Shown piece after piece: positions 8,268 through 17,104 of a DNA stretch of 64,000 nt. The notes below the pieces were generated by a model. That model was not told the DNA's origin, searched no databases, and was given only the letters and a program-made list of their open reading frames with translations. The stretch is taken from NCBI GenBank assembly GCA_944384835.1, contig CALWUU010000002.1, positions 1 through 64,000 of the forward strand, read 5' to 3'. Each line of letters starts with the position of its first letter. The stretch's first letter is position 1. The position numbers were made by a program, and so were the translations under genes. Origin of the DNA: an uncultured Clostridia bacterium (GTDB lineage: Bacteria > Bacillota > Clostridia > Oscillospirales > Acutalibacteraceae).

Positions 8268-10109
8268 ATGAATCAGAAAATTGAGCGTATATTGGCAAAC
8301 GTACAAAAACCGGGCAGATATGTAGGCGGTGAACTCAATGCAGTTATAAAAGACAAGGCAGATATAGATGTACGGTTTGCATTTTGTTTTCCGGATGTTT
8401 ATGAAGTAGGAATGTCTCATCTGGGTATGAAAATATTATACAGTGTATTAAATGAGCAGCCTGATATTTGGTGCGAGCGAGTATTTGCCCCATGGGTGGA
8501 TATGGAAGAAGAAATGCGTAAACATGATATTCCGCTGTTTGCCCTAGAGAGCGGCGATAGTGTTGCCGAATTTGATTTTATTGGGTTTACATTACAGTAT
8601 GAATTAAGTTATACCAATATTTTAAATATGTTGAATTTGGCAGGTATTCCAATAAAGGCACAGGATAGAACGGATTTGTTTCATATTGTAGCTGCAGGAG
8701 GGCCTTGCGCCTGTAACCCTGAGCCCCTTGCAGATTTTGTCGACTTGTTCTTTATTGGAGAAGGCGAGCAAGTGGATTTAGAAGTTATCCGTCTATATCA
8801 AGCTTGTAAAAAAGCAGGAAAAAGCAAGCGTGAATTTCTGCAAGAAGCCGCACAAATTGAAGGTGTTTATGTGCCGTCTCTTTATACGGTTTCCTATCAT
8901 GACGACGGTACGATAAAAGAAATGATTCCCCATGCAGCGGCGCCGAAAACCATTCGTAAACGTTTGGAACTGGATATGGATCAAGCATACTTCCCCGATA
9001 AATTCGTAGTGCCTAGTATTGAAATTGTTCATGATAGGGCTGTTGCGGAAGTACAGCGAGGCTGTATCCGCGGATGCAGGTTTTGTCAGGCGGGATTCAT
9101 TTATCGCCCTGTAAGAGAGAAATCCATTGATATGATTAATCGTCAGTGCCGTTCTATTTGTGAACATACCGGTTATGACGAAATTTCTCTTTCTTCGTTA
9201 AGTACCAGCGATTACAGTCAAATTGAAGAGCTATTAGAAACTTTGCTCAGTTGGACAGACAACGAGAAAATCAGTGTGTCGCTTCCATCCTTGCGCGTAG
9301 ATGGTTTTTCTAATGAGTTGATGGACAAGCTGAAAACAGTGCGCCGCAGTGGTTTGACATTTGCTCCGGAAGCGGGAACCCAAAGATTGCGTGATGTGAT
9401 TAATAAAAATGTCACAGATGAAGAATTGATGAAAACGGTACAGACTGCATTTGAAGGCGGCTGGACTACCATTAAACTATATTTTATGATTGGTCTTCCC
9501 ACAGAAACAATGGAGGATGTGGCAGGAATTGCTCATTTAGGACAGCAAGTTGTGGAAGCATATTACAGCAATCCGAAGCGAGCAAAAGGAAGAAGTGTAA
9601 AGGTAACATGCAGCGCTTCTTCTTTTGTACCAAAACCGTTTACTCCCTTCCAATGGGAACCCCAGGATTCGATTGAAACGCTGCATAAAAAGCAGCAGCA
9701 TTTAATTGGTTCCGTACACAGCAAAAAATTAACGTGTAACTGGCATGACGCGGATACCAGTTTTTTGGAAGGCGTGTTTGCACGGGGTGATAGACGTTTG
9801 GGTAAAGTATTAGAACAAGCATTTGAACATGGATGTAAATTTGACGGGTGGTCTGACTTTTTTTCGTTGCCGAAATGGCTGGAAGTATTTGAGAAATGCG
9901 GAATTGATCCTACCTTCTATAATCAAAGACGCAGAAGCTTTGATGAAGTATTACCGTGGGATCACATTGATTATGGCATTAAAAAATCGTTTTTAAAAAG
10001 AGAGTGTGAAAAAGCCTATCAAAATGTTACCACGCCAAACTGTCAGGAAGCTTGTTCGGCTTGCGGCGCAACTTGCTTTCAAGGGGGGATTTGCGTTGAA
10101 AAGCGTTAG
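8268..10109 (+). CDS. Radical SAM protein, TIGR03960 family
   Basis: 613 residues. An N-terminal B12-binding-like region (residues about 1-180) leads to a radical SAM core with the cluster motif CIRGCRFCQAG, which ligates a [4Fe-4S] cluster through Cys-x3-Cys-x2-Cys, and a C-terminal region ending in a Cys-rich tail (CQEACSACGATC). The family is widespread in Firmicutes, always paired with a DUF2344 protein as here, and resembles RimO/MiaB-type enzymes, but its substrate is not known to me. The frame opens at an ATG at 8217; I prefer 8268 because family members start with the IERILANVQKPGRYVGGE segment. Neither start has a strong ribosome site. The downstream gene overlaps its end by 14 bases. 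Confidence 0.85.
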   Translation: MNQKIERILANVQKPGRYVGGELNAVIKDKADIDVRFAFCFPDVYEVGMSHLGMKILYSVLNEQPDIWCERVFAPWVDMEEEMRKHDIPLFALESGDSVAEFDFIGFTLQYELSYTNILNMLNLAGIPIKAQDRTDLFHIVAAGGPCACNPEPLADFVDLFFIGEGEQVDLEVIRLYQACKKAGKSKREFLQEAAQIEGVYVPSLYTVSYHDDGTIKEMIPHAAAPKTIRKRLELDMDQAYFPDKFVVPSIEIVHDRAVAEVQRGCIRGCRFCQAGFIYRPVREKSIDMINRQCRSICEHTGYDEISLSSLSTSDYSQIEELLETLLSWTDNEKISVSLPSLRVDGFSNELMDKLKTVRRSGLTFAPEAGTQRLRDVINKNVTDEELMKTVQTAFEGGWTTIKLYFMIGLPTETMEDVAGIAHLGQQVVEAYYSNPKRAKGRSVKVTCSASSFVPKPFTPFQWEPQDSIETLHKKQQHLIGSVHSKKLTCNWHDADTSFLEGVFARGDRRLGKVLEQAFEHGCKFDGWSDFFSLPKWLEVFEKCGIDPTFYNQRRRSFDEVLPWDHIDYGIKKSFLKRECEKAYQNVTTPNCQEACSACGATCFQGGICVEKR

Positions 10110-10752
10110 AATTTGGTTTCATAAATTTGGTACGGCAAAATATATCTCTCATTTAGATTTAAATCGATGCGTAGCGCGTGCGTTTCATAAAGCCAAACTT
10201 CCTATGTGGTATACAGAAGGGTTTAATCCCCATGCGTTTGTTACTTTTGCATTGCCTCTTTCCCTAGGGGTGGAAGGAAAACATGAATCTATGGATATTC
10301 GCTTGTTGGAAGAGATGCCCAAAGAAGAAATTATCCGCCGTTTAAATGACGCTTTGCCAAAAGATATTCGTGTTTATGATGTGACAGAACCGAAAATGAA
10401 GCCTGGAAAAATTGCTTATGCGGATTATGAAATCCGTTATGCGGCAGATGACAGAGATCCGCAGGAGTTGAAAAAAGCCTTAGAGAAATTGTTTGCAAAA
10501 GATGAAATCTTGGTAGAAAAGAAAACAAAATCAGGGATAAAAACGCTCAACTTGAACGACTACTTGGATAAATATAAAATGACTGTAGCAGACAATGAAG
10601 TGGTATTAAATATTGTATTGCCTGCCGGCAGCACAGAGAATGTGAATCCTTCATTAATAGGAGAAGCCATTAAAACCTATTTGGGATATTCTTTATTTGC
10701 TGTTATCATACGTTCGTATTTATATGATGCAGAATTTCATATCTTTGCTTAA
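10096..10752 (+). CDS. DUF2344 protein, TIGR03936 family partner of the radical SAM enzyme
   Basis: 218 residues. It begins with the family signature FHKFGTAKYISHLDL near the N-terminus and continues with GFNPHAFVTFALPLSLGVEG. In many genomes this domain is fused to, or encoded next to, the TIGR03960 radical SAM protein; function unknown. The TTG at 10096 is chosen because AAGGGGGG sits 7 bases upstream and the family motif starts a few residues later; the upstream open frame is inside the preceding gene. The two genes form one operon. In other Firmicutes the pair lies beside ribosomal protein or RNase G genes; here rplS follows. Confidence 0.8.
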   Translation: MKSVRIWFHKFGTAKYISHLDLNRCVARAFHKAKLPMWYTEGFNPHAFVTFALPLSLGVEGKHESMDIRLLEEMPKEEIIRRLNDALPKDIRVYDVTEPKMKPGKIAYADYEIRYAADDRDPQELKKALEKLFAKDEILVEKKTKSGIKTLNLNDYLDKYKMTVADNEVVLNIVLPAGSTENVNPSLIGEAIKTYLGYSLFAVIIRSYLYDAEFHIFA

Positions 10753-10776
10753 ATTATGATTTTTTGTAAAAAATGA

Positions 10777-10805
10777 TTGCATCTTTTTTGTGAATGTGGT
10801 ATTAT
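10777..10805 (+). promoter_or_regulatory. Promoter for rplS
   Basis: TTGCAT, 17 bases, TATTAT with TGTGG before the -10. The predicted start near 10811 coincides with the first stem of the leader. Confidence 0.65.
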
Positions 10806-10810
10806 ATACA

Positions 10811-10932
10811 GGCATCTTTATGCCGTCAGACCCCTGACGGGAGTTGATGCCCGGTTTAGACCGAGACATTAAAGCTGACAGTCCTCTATCCTGGGTGATA
10901 TGAATGTCTGAAAAATTTAGGAGGATTTATTC
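10811..10932 (+). promoter_or_regulatory. Structured rplS leader (L19-leader-like RNA)
   Basis: The leader folds compactly. GGCATC (10811) pairs with GATGCC around an inner CCGTCAG/CTGACGG hairpin; next comes a GGT-TTAG-ACC hairpin; then AGACATT pairs with AATGTCT around an ACAG...CTG-rich loop; the ribosome site GGAGG follows. The position and stem arrangement suit an autoregulatory L19 leader of Firmicutes, where L19 is thought to bind its own mRNA. I could not compare it with the covariance model. Confidence 0.55.
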
Positions 10933-11277
10933 ATGGATGCACTAAAATTAATTGCACAAGATTCTATGAAAACTGAAGTGCCAAACATTGAAATTGGTGA
11001 CACAATTAAAATTGACGTTAACATCCGCGAAGGCGAAAGAGAAAGAATTCAGGTATTTGAAGGTACTGTAATCGCTCGTAAAGGCAGCGGTATTTCTGAA
11101 ACTTTCACAGTAAGACGCGTTTCTTACGGTGTTGGTGTTGAAAGAGTTTTCCCAATTCACAGCCCAAATGTAAAGGGCATTAAACTGGTACGTAAAGGTC
11201 ATGTTCGCAGAGCGAAATTGTACTATTTGCGTGACAGAGTTGGTAAAGCAGCTAAGCTTAGAGAAAAGATTAAATAA
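10933..11277 (+). CDS. rplS: Large ribosomal subunit protein bL19
   Basis: 114 residues, the usual length. It carries typical L19 sequence: [20 protein letters not shown] near the N-terminus, [19 protein letters not shown] in the middle and the [20 protein letters not shown] segment, ending LREKIK. L19 sits at the 30S-50S interface. It is a single-gene unit with its own promoter, structured leader and terminator. The ribosome site TTTAGGAGGA precedes the ATG at normal distance. Confidence 0.97.
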   Translation: MDALKLIAQDSMKTEVPNIEIGDTIKIDVNIREGERERIQVFEGTVIARKGSGISETFTVRRVSYGVGVERVFPIHSPNVKGIKLVRKGHVRRAKLYYLRDRVGKAAKLREKIK

Positions 11278-11280
11278 TTT

Positions 11281-11312
11281 GAAAGGAGACATAACAGATG
11301 TCTCCTTTTTTT
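11281..11312 (+). terminator. Rho-independent terminator after rplS
   Basis: AAAGGAGACA and TGTCTCCTTT form a stem followed by a run of seven T residues, 4 bases after the rplS stop. Confidence 0.9.
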
Positions 11313-11616
11313 GTTTACGTTCATAAATTTTTATTATTTTATTGTGTGTGTATGAAAAAATATTTGCAGGTTTATTTCGTTTTTTGTACGAGCTGCAGAA
11401 ACCGTTCTTTTAGTTGCAAACAATAGCACAATGTGCTAGAATTGTACTAATATTGCAATACTTTTTTACAAGAATGTGTTAAAGTGTAATGAAACTTTTC
11501 TTACAGAATTTGTGAGAAAAGCGATTTTGTTTTATTGAGTTTTTATGGGCGTAATAATTTATATTTAACGGCATTACATTGAAATAAAGATTTCGAATAA
11601 AAAGGTGGATCATATA
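11313..11616. other. AT-rich intergenic region with promoter
   Basis: About 300 bases with no credible ORF. The only clear signal is the promoter at 11414-11442, leaving an untranslated leader of roughly 170 bases before the glycosyltransferase. Nothing else recognisable. Confidence 0.6.
11414..11442 (+). promoter_or_regulatory. Promoter with palindrome for the glycosyltransferase-flippase unit
   Basis: TTGCAA, 17 bases, TAGAAT with TGTGC before the -10. TAGCACA-A-TGTGCTA (11424-11438), a perfect 7-1-7 palindrome, lies across the spacer and the start of the -10 and could be an operator. Confidence 0.6.
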
Positions 11617-12612
11617 GTGGAAAAAATATTGAGCATATCGATTGCTGCATATAACGTAGAAAAGTTTTTAAAAAATACGTTGAACTCTTTGGTAGCTCCT
11701 GAAATTATGGATGATATTGAAGTGTTGATTGTAGATGATGGATCCAAAGATAACACTGCTGCAATTGGTAAAGAATTTCAGGATCAATATCCAAATTCTT
11801 TTAAGGTCATTTCCAAGCCAAACGGCGGTTACGGTTCTACTATTAATACAGCAATAGGTGTTGCAACCGGAAAGTATTTTAAAACTTTAGATGGTGACGA
11901 TTGGTATCACACAGAAAATTTTAAAAATTTTGTACAAAATTTAAAAGAGGCAGACGCAGACCTTATTATTACTCCGTTTACCTTCGTTAACGAGGTAACC
12001 GGTGAAGAAGAACTTGTAAGCTGCAACCAAACGTTTCAAGAAAAAAATATTACGTTTGAACAGCTACCGTTAGATTTATATCCCAAAATTAAAATGCATT
12101 CAGTCACTTATAAAACGGATTTGCTTAAGAAAAATCAAATTAGAATTGGGGAGAATTGCTTTTATACAGACATCGAATATATTGTCTTTCCTATCGTACA
12201 TGTAAACGATGTCAATTTTCTGAATTTTAGTGTTTATCAATATAGAATTGGTTTAGAGGGACAAAGCGTAAGCATTGAAGGCTTTAGAAAGCATTATAAA
12301 GACCATTTAAAAGTAATTGAGCGCATATTAGAATTTTATACGGAACAAAAAAATAAAGGTCTTTCTAAAGAAAAAGATACATTTTTGTTTCGTATAATAC
12401 AAGGGTTAATCAGTACGCAGTACCGCATCTTTTTGTTCATGGAGAACACAAAACAAACAAAACAAGAATTGATTGATTTTGATAACGAAATAAAAGAAAA
12501 AAATCGTATGCTGTATGAATCCTCAGGAGGGAAAAAAATTAGTATACTTAGAAAAACAAAATTCAAGTTGTTTGGACCTTTCAACTTTCATTCCCGTTTA
12601 AAAGAGTCATAA
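11617..12612 (+). CDS. Family 2 glycosyltransferase
   Basis: 331 residues. The N-terminal GT-A fold shows the usual nucleotide-sugar signatures: ISIAAYNVEKFLKNTL at the start, VDDGSKDNT, and LDGDDW as the metal-binding DxD region. The C-terminal half is helical, Lys-rich and unassigned. It presumably adds a sugar to a surface polysaccharide or teichoic-acid-like polymer, working with the flippase directly downstream. GTG at 11617 is preferred over GTG at 11605 because AAAGGTGG at 11601-11608 sits 8 bases before it. Base composition is more AT-rich than the flanking ribosomal and secretion genes. The acceptor and sugar cannot be told from sequence. Confidence 0.85.
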   Translation: MEKILSISIAAYNVEKFLKNTLNSLVAPEIMDDIEVLIVDDGSKDNTAAIGKEFQDQYPNSFKVISKPNGGYGSTINTAIGVATGKYFKTLDGDDWYHTENFKNFVQNLKEADADLIITPFTFVNEVTGEEELVSCNQTFQEKNITFEQLPLDLYPKIKMHSVTYKTDLLKKNQIRIGENCFYTDIEYIVFPIVHVNDVNFLNFSVYQYRIGLEGQSVSIEGFRKHYKDHLKVIERILEFYTEQKNKGLSKEKDTFLFRIIQGLISTQYRIFLFMENTKQTKQELIDFDNEIKEKNRMLYESSGGKKISILRKTKFKLFGPFNFHSRLKES

Positions 12613-12638
12613 TATAAATTTAGAAACTAGGTGTTTAT

Positions 12639-14264
12639 ATGAGTGGTGCTCCGACACTGAAAACGAAATCTGTTAAATTTAATTTTATCATGAATATGAT
12701 TTTGACAGTTTCTTCGTTTGTTTTTCCGCTCATTACATTTCCATATGTATCAAGGGTACTGTTGGTAGAAGGTAATGGGTATGTTTCATTTGCCACATCT
12801 GTTTTAACTTATTTTACTATGTTTGCCTCTTTAGGTATTCCGTCTTATGGTATCAGGGCATGCGCTCAGGTGAGAGATGACAGAAAAGAGCTGTCACGGG
12901 TTACACAAGAGTTATTTATTATTAATGTTATTACTACAATAGTAGTATCTATTGTATTTGTAATTACTCTATTTACAGTGCCCCAATTTAAAGAGCAGCA
13001 AACGTTGCTGTGGATCAATGGCGCTAGTCTTGTTCTAAATGCAATTGGTGTAAACTGGTTTTATTCAGCAATGGAACAATATTCTTATATTACAATACGT
13101 TCTATTATCTTTAAAATATTATCTATTATTTTAATGTTTATTTTTGTTCGGCAACAGGAAGATTATATCATTTACGGAGCCATTACAGTATTTGCTACCA
13201 GTGGTTCGAACATTTTAAATTTTATCCATTTACGAAAGTTTATAGATTTAAAACCGGTAGGGAACTATCATTTTAAAAGACATTTAAAACCAATTCTTTA
13301 CTTTTTTGCGGCTTCAGCAGCAACCAGCGTTTATACAAATTTAGATACCGTTATGTTGGGCTTTATGAATACACAAACAGAAGTTGGTTTATATACAGCT
13401 GCTGTGAAATTAAAGACAGTATTGGTGACGGCTGTTACCTCTTTGGGTACTGTATTGCTTCCACGATTATCTTATTATATTGTTAATAAAATGGAACATG
13501 AATTTAAGGATATGATTGTAAAATCTTTTAATTTTGTTCTCATTTTTGCAGTACCTTTATGTGCGTATTTTATTCTATTTGCAAAAGATAGTATTTTATT
13601 GCTGTCAGGGGAAGCGTTTTTGGGTGCAGTAATACCCATGCAAATTTTAATGCCTACTTTAGTGTTTATTGGTCTTTCTAATATAACAGGAATGCAAATT
13701 TTGGTTCCTGAAGGGAAAGAGAAATTTTTATTAATTTCGATTACAATCGGTGCGTTACTTAATTTTATTTTAAACGCTTTATGGATTCCTTATTGGGGAG
13801 CAGCAGGAGCTGCCACTTCTACTACAATTGCTGAAGCACTGGTGTTAGTGATGCAAATTTGGTTTTTAAGAAAACGTTTAAAGCCTATCTGGAAAAAAGT
13901 AAGCTTTCGTCATTTGCTTGTAAGTCTTATACCTGCATTGGGTGCAGGATTTGCAATTTTCTATTTGGTTGATTTACAGGCGATATTCCGTTTGATTATT
14001 TCTGCCTGTGCATTTTTTGGCTTATATTTTCTTGCTTTACTGGTTCAAAAAGAGCCGTTTTTAATAGGAATACTAACTTCTGTTAAGAATAAAGTTTTAA
14101 AAAGAAAATCTCCGACAGCGATAGACGAGCAAGAACCTCCAGAAAAAATTTTTACGGATGAAGCATTGGAAAAAGAAAATGAAGAGAAACAAATTGAGCA
14201 GATTGTAGATGAGATTGTAGAAGAAGTTGAACAAAATAAGACAGAGGATAACGATAAAAAATAA
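12639..14264 (+). CDS. Oligosaccharide flippase (Wzx/MOP family)
   Basis: 541 residues with about 12-14 hydrophobic spans, starting with FNFIMNMILTVSSFVFPLIT, which is typical of polysaccharide biosynthesis proteins of the MOP superfamily. Such proteins flip lipid-linked sugar units across the cytoplasmic membrane. An unusual Glu/Lys-rich cytosolic tail of about 55 residues (after residue 485) is strongly acidic and probably helical. It lies 26 bases after the glycosyltransferase, so the two form a minimal surface-glycan module placed between rplS and lepB. Confidence 0.88.
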   Translation: MSGAPTLKTKSVKFNFIMNMILTVSSFVFPLITFPYVSRVLLVEGNGYVSFATSVLTYFTMFASLGIPSYGIRACAQVRDDRKELSRVTQELFIINVITTIVVSIVFVITLFTVPQFKEQQTLLWINGASLVLNAIGVNWFYSAMEQYSYITIRSIIFKILSIILMFIFVRQQEDYIIYGAITVFATSGSNILNFIHLRKFIDLKPVGNYHFKRHLKPILYFFAASAATSVYTNLDTVMLGFMNTQTEVGLYTAAVKLKTVLVTAVTSLGTVLLPRLSYYIVNKMEHEFKDMIVKSFNFVLIFAVPLCAYFILFAKDSILLLSGEAFLGAVIPMQILMPTLVFIGLSNITGMQILVPEGKEKFLLISITIGALLNFILNALWIPYWGAAGAATSTTIAEALVLVMQIWFLRKRLKPIWKKVSFRHLLVSLIPALGAGFAIFYLVDLQAIFRLIISACAFFGLYFLALLVQKEPFLIGILTSVKNKVLKRKSPTAIDEQEPPEKIFTDEALEKENEEKQIEQIVDEIVEEVEQNKTEDNDKK

Positions 14265-14294
14265 TCGTACAATAAACGGCTGGAGTGTTTGATA

Positions 14295-14906
14295 TTGCAA
14301 CAAATCAGCAAGAATCATCATCAAACAAACGAATGGGAAACAGACAAAAATCAAAAAGATTTCAAAAAAAAATCAAGACGAATTAAGCGTATTGTTATAT
14401 GGGTATGTATCATTTTGACAGTATGCTATGCTGTTTATTTTATATCCTGTAAATTTTTTATTTCAACAGTAGAGATTACAGGGAATTCTATGCAGCAAAC
14501 TATTTTTCATGGTGACAGGGTAGTTCTCAGCAATCAAAATTATCAGCCCCGGCAAGGGGATATTGTAGTGATAGCGGAAAATGGCACACAGTTAGATACT
14601 GCAATTATTAAAAGAGTAATAGCTGTTGCCGGACAAACTGTTGACATAGATTTTGATACAGGAACTGTATATGTAGACGGAATAGCCTTGGACGAGTCCG
14701 CATATACCGAAAATGGAAGCACTACAAAGAACGAAGGAATGCAGTTTCCACAGACAGTTCCGGAAAATTGCGTATTTGTTTTAGGCGATAACCGTGATGT
14801 TTCAGAAGACAGTAGAAATCCTAAGGTTGGTATGGTTAATCAGCATTTTATTTTAGGAAAAGTAACAATGGTGATTTATCCGCTTCATCATATGAAATTT
14901 TTTTAA
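14295..14906 (+). CDS. lepB: Type I signal peptidase, first copy
   Basis: 203 residues: a basic cytosolic N-terminus, one membrane span (about 32-55) and an extracytoplasmic S26 protease domain. The catalytic Ser lies in GNSMQQTIFHGDRVV (S65) and the Lys in IIKRVIAVAGQ (K106); the conserved box VLGDNRDVSEDSRN follows. It removes signal peptides from exported proteins. Two TTG codons compete (14289 and 14295); CTGGAGTG upstream favours 14295. A paralogue follows 21 bases later. Confidence 0.9.
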   Translation: MQQISKNHHQTNEWETDKNQKDFKKKSRRIKRIVIWVCIILTVCYAVYFISCKFFISTVEITGNSMQQTIFHGDRVVLSNQNYQPRQGDIVVIAENGTQLDTAIIKRVIAVAGQTVDIDFDTGTVYVDGIALDESAYTENGSTTKNEGMQFPQTVPENCVFVLGDNRDVSEDSRNPKVGMVNQHFILGKVTMVIYPLHHMKFF

Positions 14907-14927
14907 ATTAGAGTAAGGAGCAGAACA

Positions 14928-15590
14928 TTGAGCAATCCATATAAAGGCGGTAAATATGCTGCAAAAAATAAAAAATACTTGCAAAATTCTGAACAAAATA
15001 ATATGGACCCCCAAAAAAACGGTAGTATCAAAAGCAGTGGAACCGTAGCTTGTTTTGACTGGACAGAATCTTTGGTCATCGCTGTGGTTGTGGTTGGCTT
15101 AATTTTTACATTTATATTCCGCATTGTAACGGTAAGCGGAACCTCTATGGAGCCCAATTTACATAACGGGGACAGAGTGGTGATTTCCAGCTGGAGTTAT
15201 GAGCCTCAGCAGTTTGATGTAGTAGTATTAAAACGTACAGTTGGTTTAGACGAACCAATTGTAAAAAGAGTGATTGCCACCGAAGGCCAGCGTGTATATA
15301 TTGACTATGATGAAGGTGTAGTATATGTAGATGGCGAAAAGCTGGATGAAAGCGCTTATCTGCCGGCAGGCGTGAAAACAACAAAACCGGTGTCCGGTGG
15401 ACAATTGATAGAATTTCCGGAAGAAGGGTTAGTAGTACCGGAGGGACATATTTTCGTTTTGGGAGATAACCGAAGCGTTTCCCTTGACAGCCGCTTTGAA
15501 GCAGTAGGAATGGTGGATGAACGGTATGTATTAGGAAAAGCTTTATTTACGATTTTTCCGTTTAACCGTATGGGGACAATCAAAAGCTGA
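14928..15590 (+). CDS. lepB: Type I signal peptidase, second copy
   Basis: 220 residues with a longer polar N-terminus (about 45 residues), a membrane span (about 47-66) and the S26 domain: catalytic Ser in SGTSMEPNLHNGDRVV (S73), Lys in IVKRVIATEGQ (K113), and VLGDNRSVSLDSRF. It is clearly paralogous to the preceding gene but diverged, suggesting different substrate preference. TTG start with TAAGGAG upstream. In many Firmicutes a single lepB stands here between rplS and rbgA, so this is probably the ancestral position and one copy is a duplication. Confidence 0.9.
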   Translation: MSNPYKGGKYAAKNKKYLQNSEQNNMDPQKNGSIKSSGTVACFDWTESLVIAVVVVGLIFTFIFRIVTVSGTSMEPNLHNGDRVVISSWSYEPQQFDVVVLKRTVGLDEPIVKRVIATEGQRVYIDYDEGVVYVDGEKLDESAYLPAGVKTTKPVSGGQLIEFPEEGLVVPEGHIFVLGDNRSVSLDSRFEAVGMVDERYVLGKALFTIFPFNRMGTIKS

Positions 15591-15617
15591 TTTACATTAA
15601 GAAAGGATGTGACGGCG

Positions 15618-16493
15618 ATGGGAGAAGCACAATCCATACAATGGTTTCCCGGCCATATGACAAAAACAAAACGTCAAATGGAGAAAACCCTGAAGCTTGT
15701 AGATGCTGTTGCTGAAATTGTAGATGCGCGTATTCCAATTAGCAGCCGCAATCCTGTAATTGACCAAATCATACAACAGAAACCACGGGTCATTTTATTA
15801 AACAAGGCAGATATGGCTGACCCTGTACAAACAAAACGCTGGGTTGCTTATTATCGTTCAAAAGGCATTCTGGCAATGCCGATTGACTGTAAAAGCGGAA
15901 AAGGGATTCAAAATTTTATTCCGCTGGTAAAAGAGCTGTTAAAAGATAGAATTGCTTCTTGGGAATCGAAAGGCATGGTATGCAGAACCATTCGCGTTAT
16001 GGTAGTCGGTGTCCCTAATGTGGGAAAATCATCCTTAATTAACCGTATGAGCAAACAAAGCAAAGCCAATGTGGAAGACCGTCCAGGTGTTACCAGAGAA
16101 AACCGTTGGTTTACCATTGGCAAAGGTTTTGAATTGCTGGATACTCCGGGGGTCTTGTGGCCTAAGTTTGAAGATAAACAGGTAGGAGAACACTTAGCAT
16201 TTACAGGTGCGGTGAAAGATGAAGTTGTGGATATAGAGCATTTGGCATGCAGATTAATTGAAATGCTGCAAGAGATTTATCCAAAGGCGGTTCTCCAGCG
16301 ATATCAACTGGAAGATATGGATTTATCGCAGATGGAGTCTTATGAAATTTTAGAGGCTATCGGTAAAAAGAGAGGCATGTTAATGTCAGGCGGCGTAGTG
16401 AATACAGAACGTGCAGCCATTGCTGTTGTGGATGAGTTTCGAAGCGCCAAACTTGGAAAGATAACTTTGGAACAAGTGAGGGAATCGGTATGA
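15618..16493 (+). CDS. rbgA: Ribosome biogenesis GTPase YlqF/RbgA
   Basis: 291 residues. A circularly permuted GTPase: the G4 motif LNKADM comes before G1 (GVPNVGKSSLINRM) and G3 (DTPGV), as expected for the YlqF/YawG family, with the N-terminal IQWFPGHM signature and a C-terminal helical domain. RbgA acts late in 50S assembly, promoting uL16 incorporation. ATG at 15618 is chosen because GAAAGGA lies 10 bases upstream; GTG at 15609 is too close to it. It shares ATGA with rnhB downstream. Confidence 0.95.
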   Translation: MGEAQSIQWFPGHMTKTKRQMEKTLKLVDAVAEIVDARIPISSRNPVIDQIIQQKPRVILLNKADMADPVQTKRWVAYYRSKGILAMPIDCKSGKGIQNFIPLVKELLKDRIASWESKGMVCRTIRVMVVGVPNVGKSSLINRMSKQSKANVEDRPGVTRENRWFTIGKGFELLDTPGVLWPKFEDKQVGEHLAFTGAVKDEVVDIEHLACRLIEMLQEIYPKAVLQRYQLEDMDLSQMESYEILEAIGKKRGMLMSGGVVNTERAAIAVVDEFRSAKLGKITLEQVRESV

Positions 16494-17104
16494 ATTGGTA
16501 CGCTTATGAAGCTGCGGCAAATGAAAAAGGTTATCAGCATATATGTGGAATCGACGAAGCAGGACGCGGCCCTTTGGCCGGTCCTGTTTTTGCTGCAGCG
16601 GTCATTTTACCTCAGGGTTTACTCATTGACGGATTGAATGATTCCAAAAAAATGAGTGAAAAAAAGCGGGAGGAGTTATTTGAAGTCATTCAAAAAGAAG
16701 CAATGGGATATTCCATTGCATTTGCCACAGAACAGGAAATAGATAAAATCAATATTTTGCAGGCCACTTTTTTGGCAATGCGCCGTGCATATGAAGGTTT
16801 AAACGTACCGGTGGATTATGTTTTGGTTGACGGCAATCGTATGCCTGAGCTGGGAGGAGTGGCCGGTGAGACGGTTGTGAAAGGCGACGCAAAGAGTGCG
16901 AATATTGCCGCGGCTTCCATTTTAGCCAAAGTAAGCAGAGACAGGGTAATGTTGGAAATTGATAAGCTGTATCCGGAATATCAATTTGCAAAACATAAAG
17001 GATATGGTACCAAATTACATAGAGAACTGCTGCTGGAATATGGTATGTGTCCTGTACATAGAAGAAGTTTTATGAAAAAAATATTGGGAGAAACTCATGA
17101 ATAA
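16490..17104 (+). CDS. rnhB: Ribonuclease HII
   Basis: 204 residues. It removes RNA from RNA-DNA hybrids and initiates ribonucleotide excision repair. The metal-binding acidic residues are visible in CGIDEAGRGPLAGPV (Asp-Glu) and later in LVDGN; the KGDAKSANIAAASILAKVSRD block is characteristic. The start overlaps the rbgA stop (ATGA) and the YraN-family gene overlaps its end by 8 bases, so the block is translationally coupled. Confidence 0.96.
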   Translation: MNWYAYEAAANEKGYQHICGIDEAGRGPLAGPVFAAAVILPQGLLIDGLNDSKKMSEKKREELFEVIQKEAMGYSIAFATEQEIDKINILQATFLAMRRAYEGLNVPVDYVLVDGNRMPELGGVAGETVVKGDAKSANIAAASILAKVSRDRVMLEIDKLYPEYQFAKHKGYGTKLHRELLLEYGMCPVHRRSFMKKILGETHE

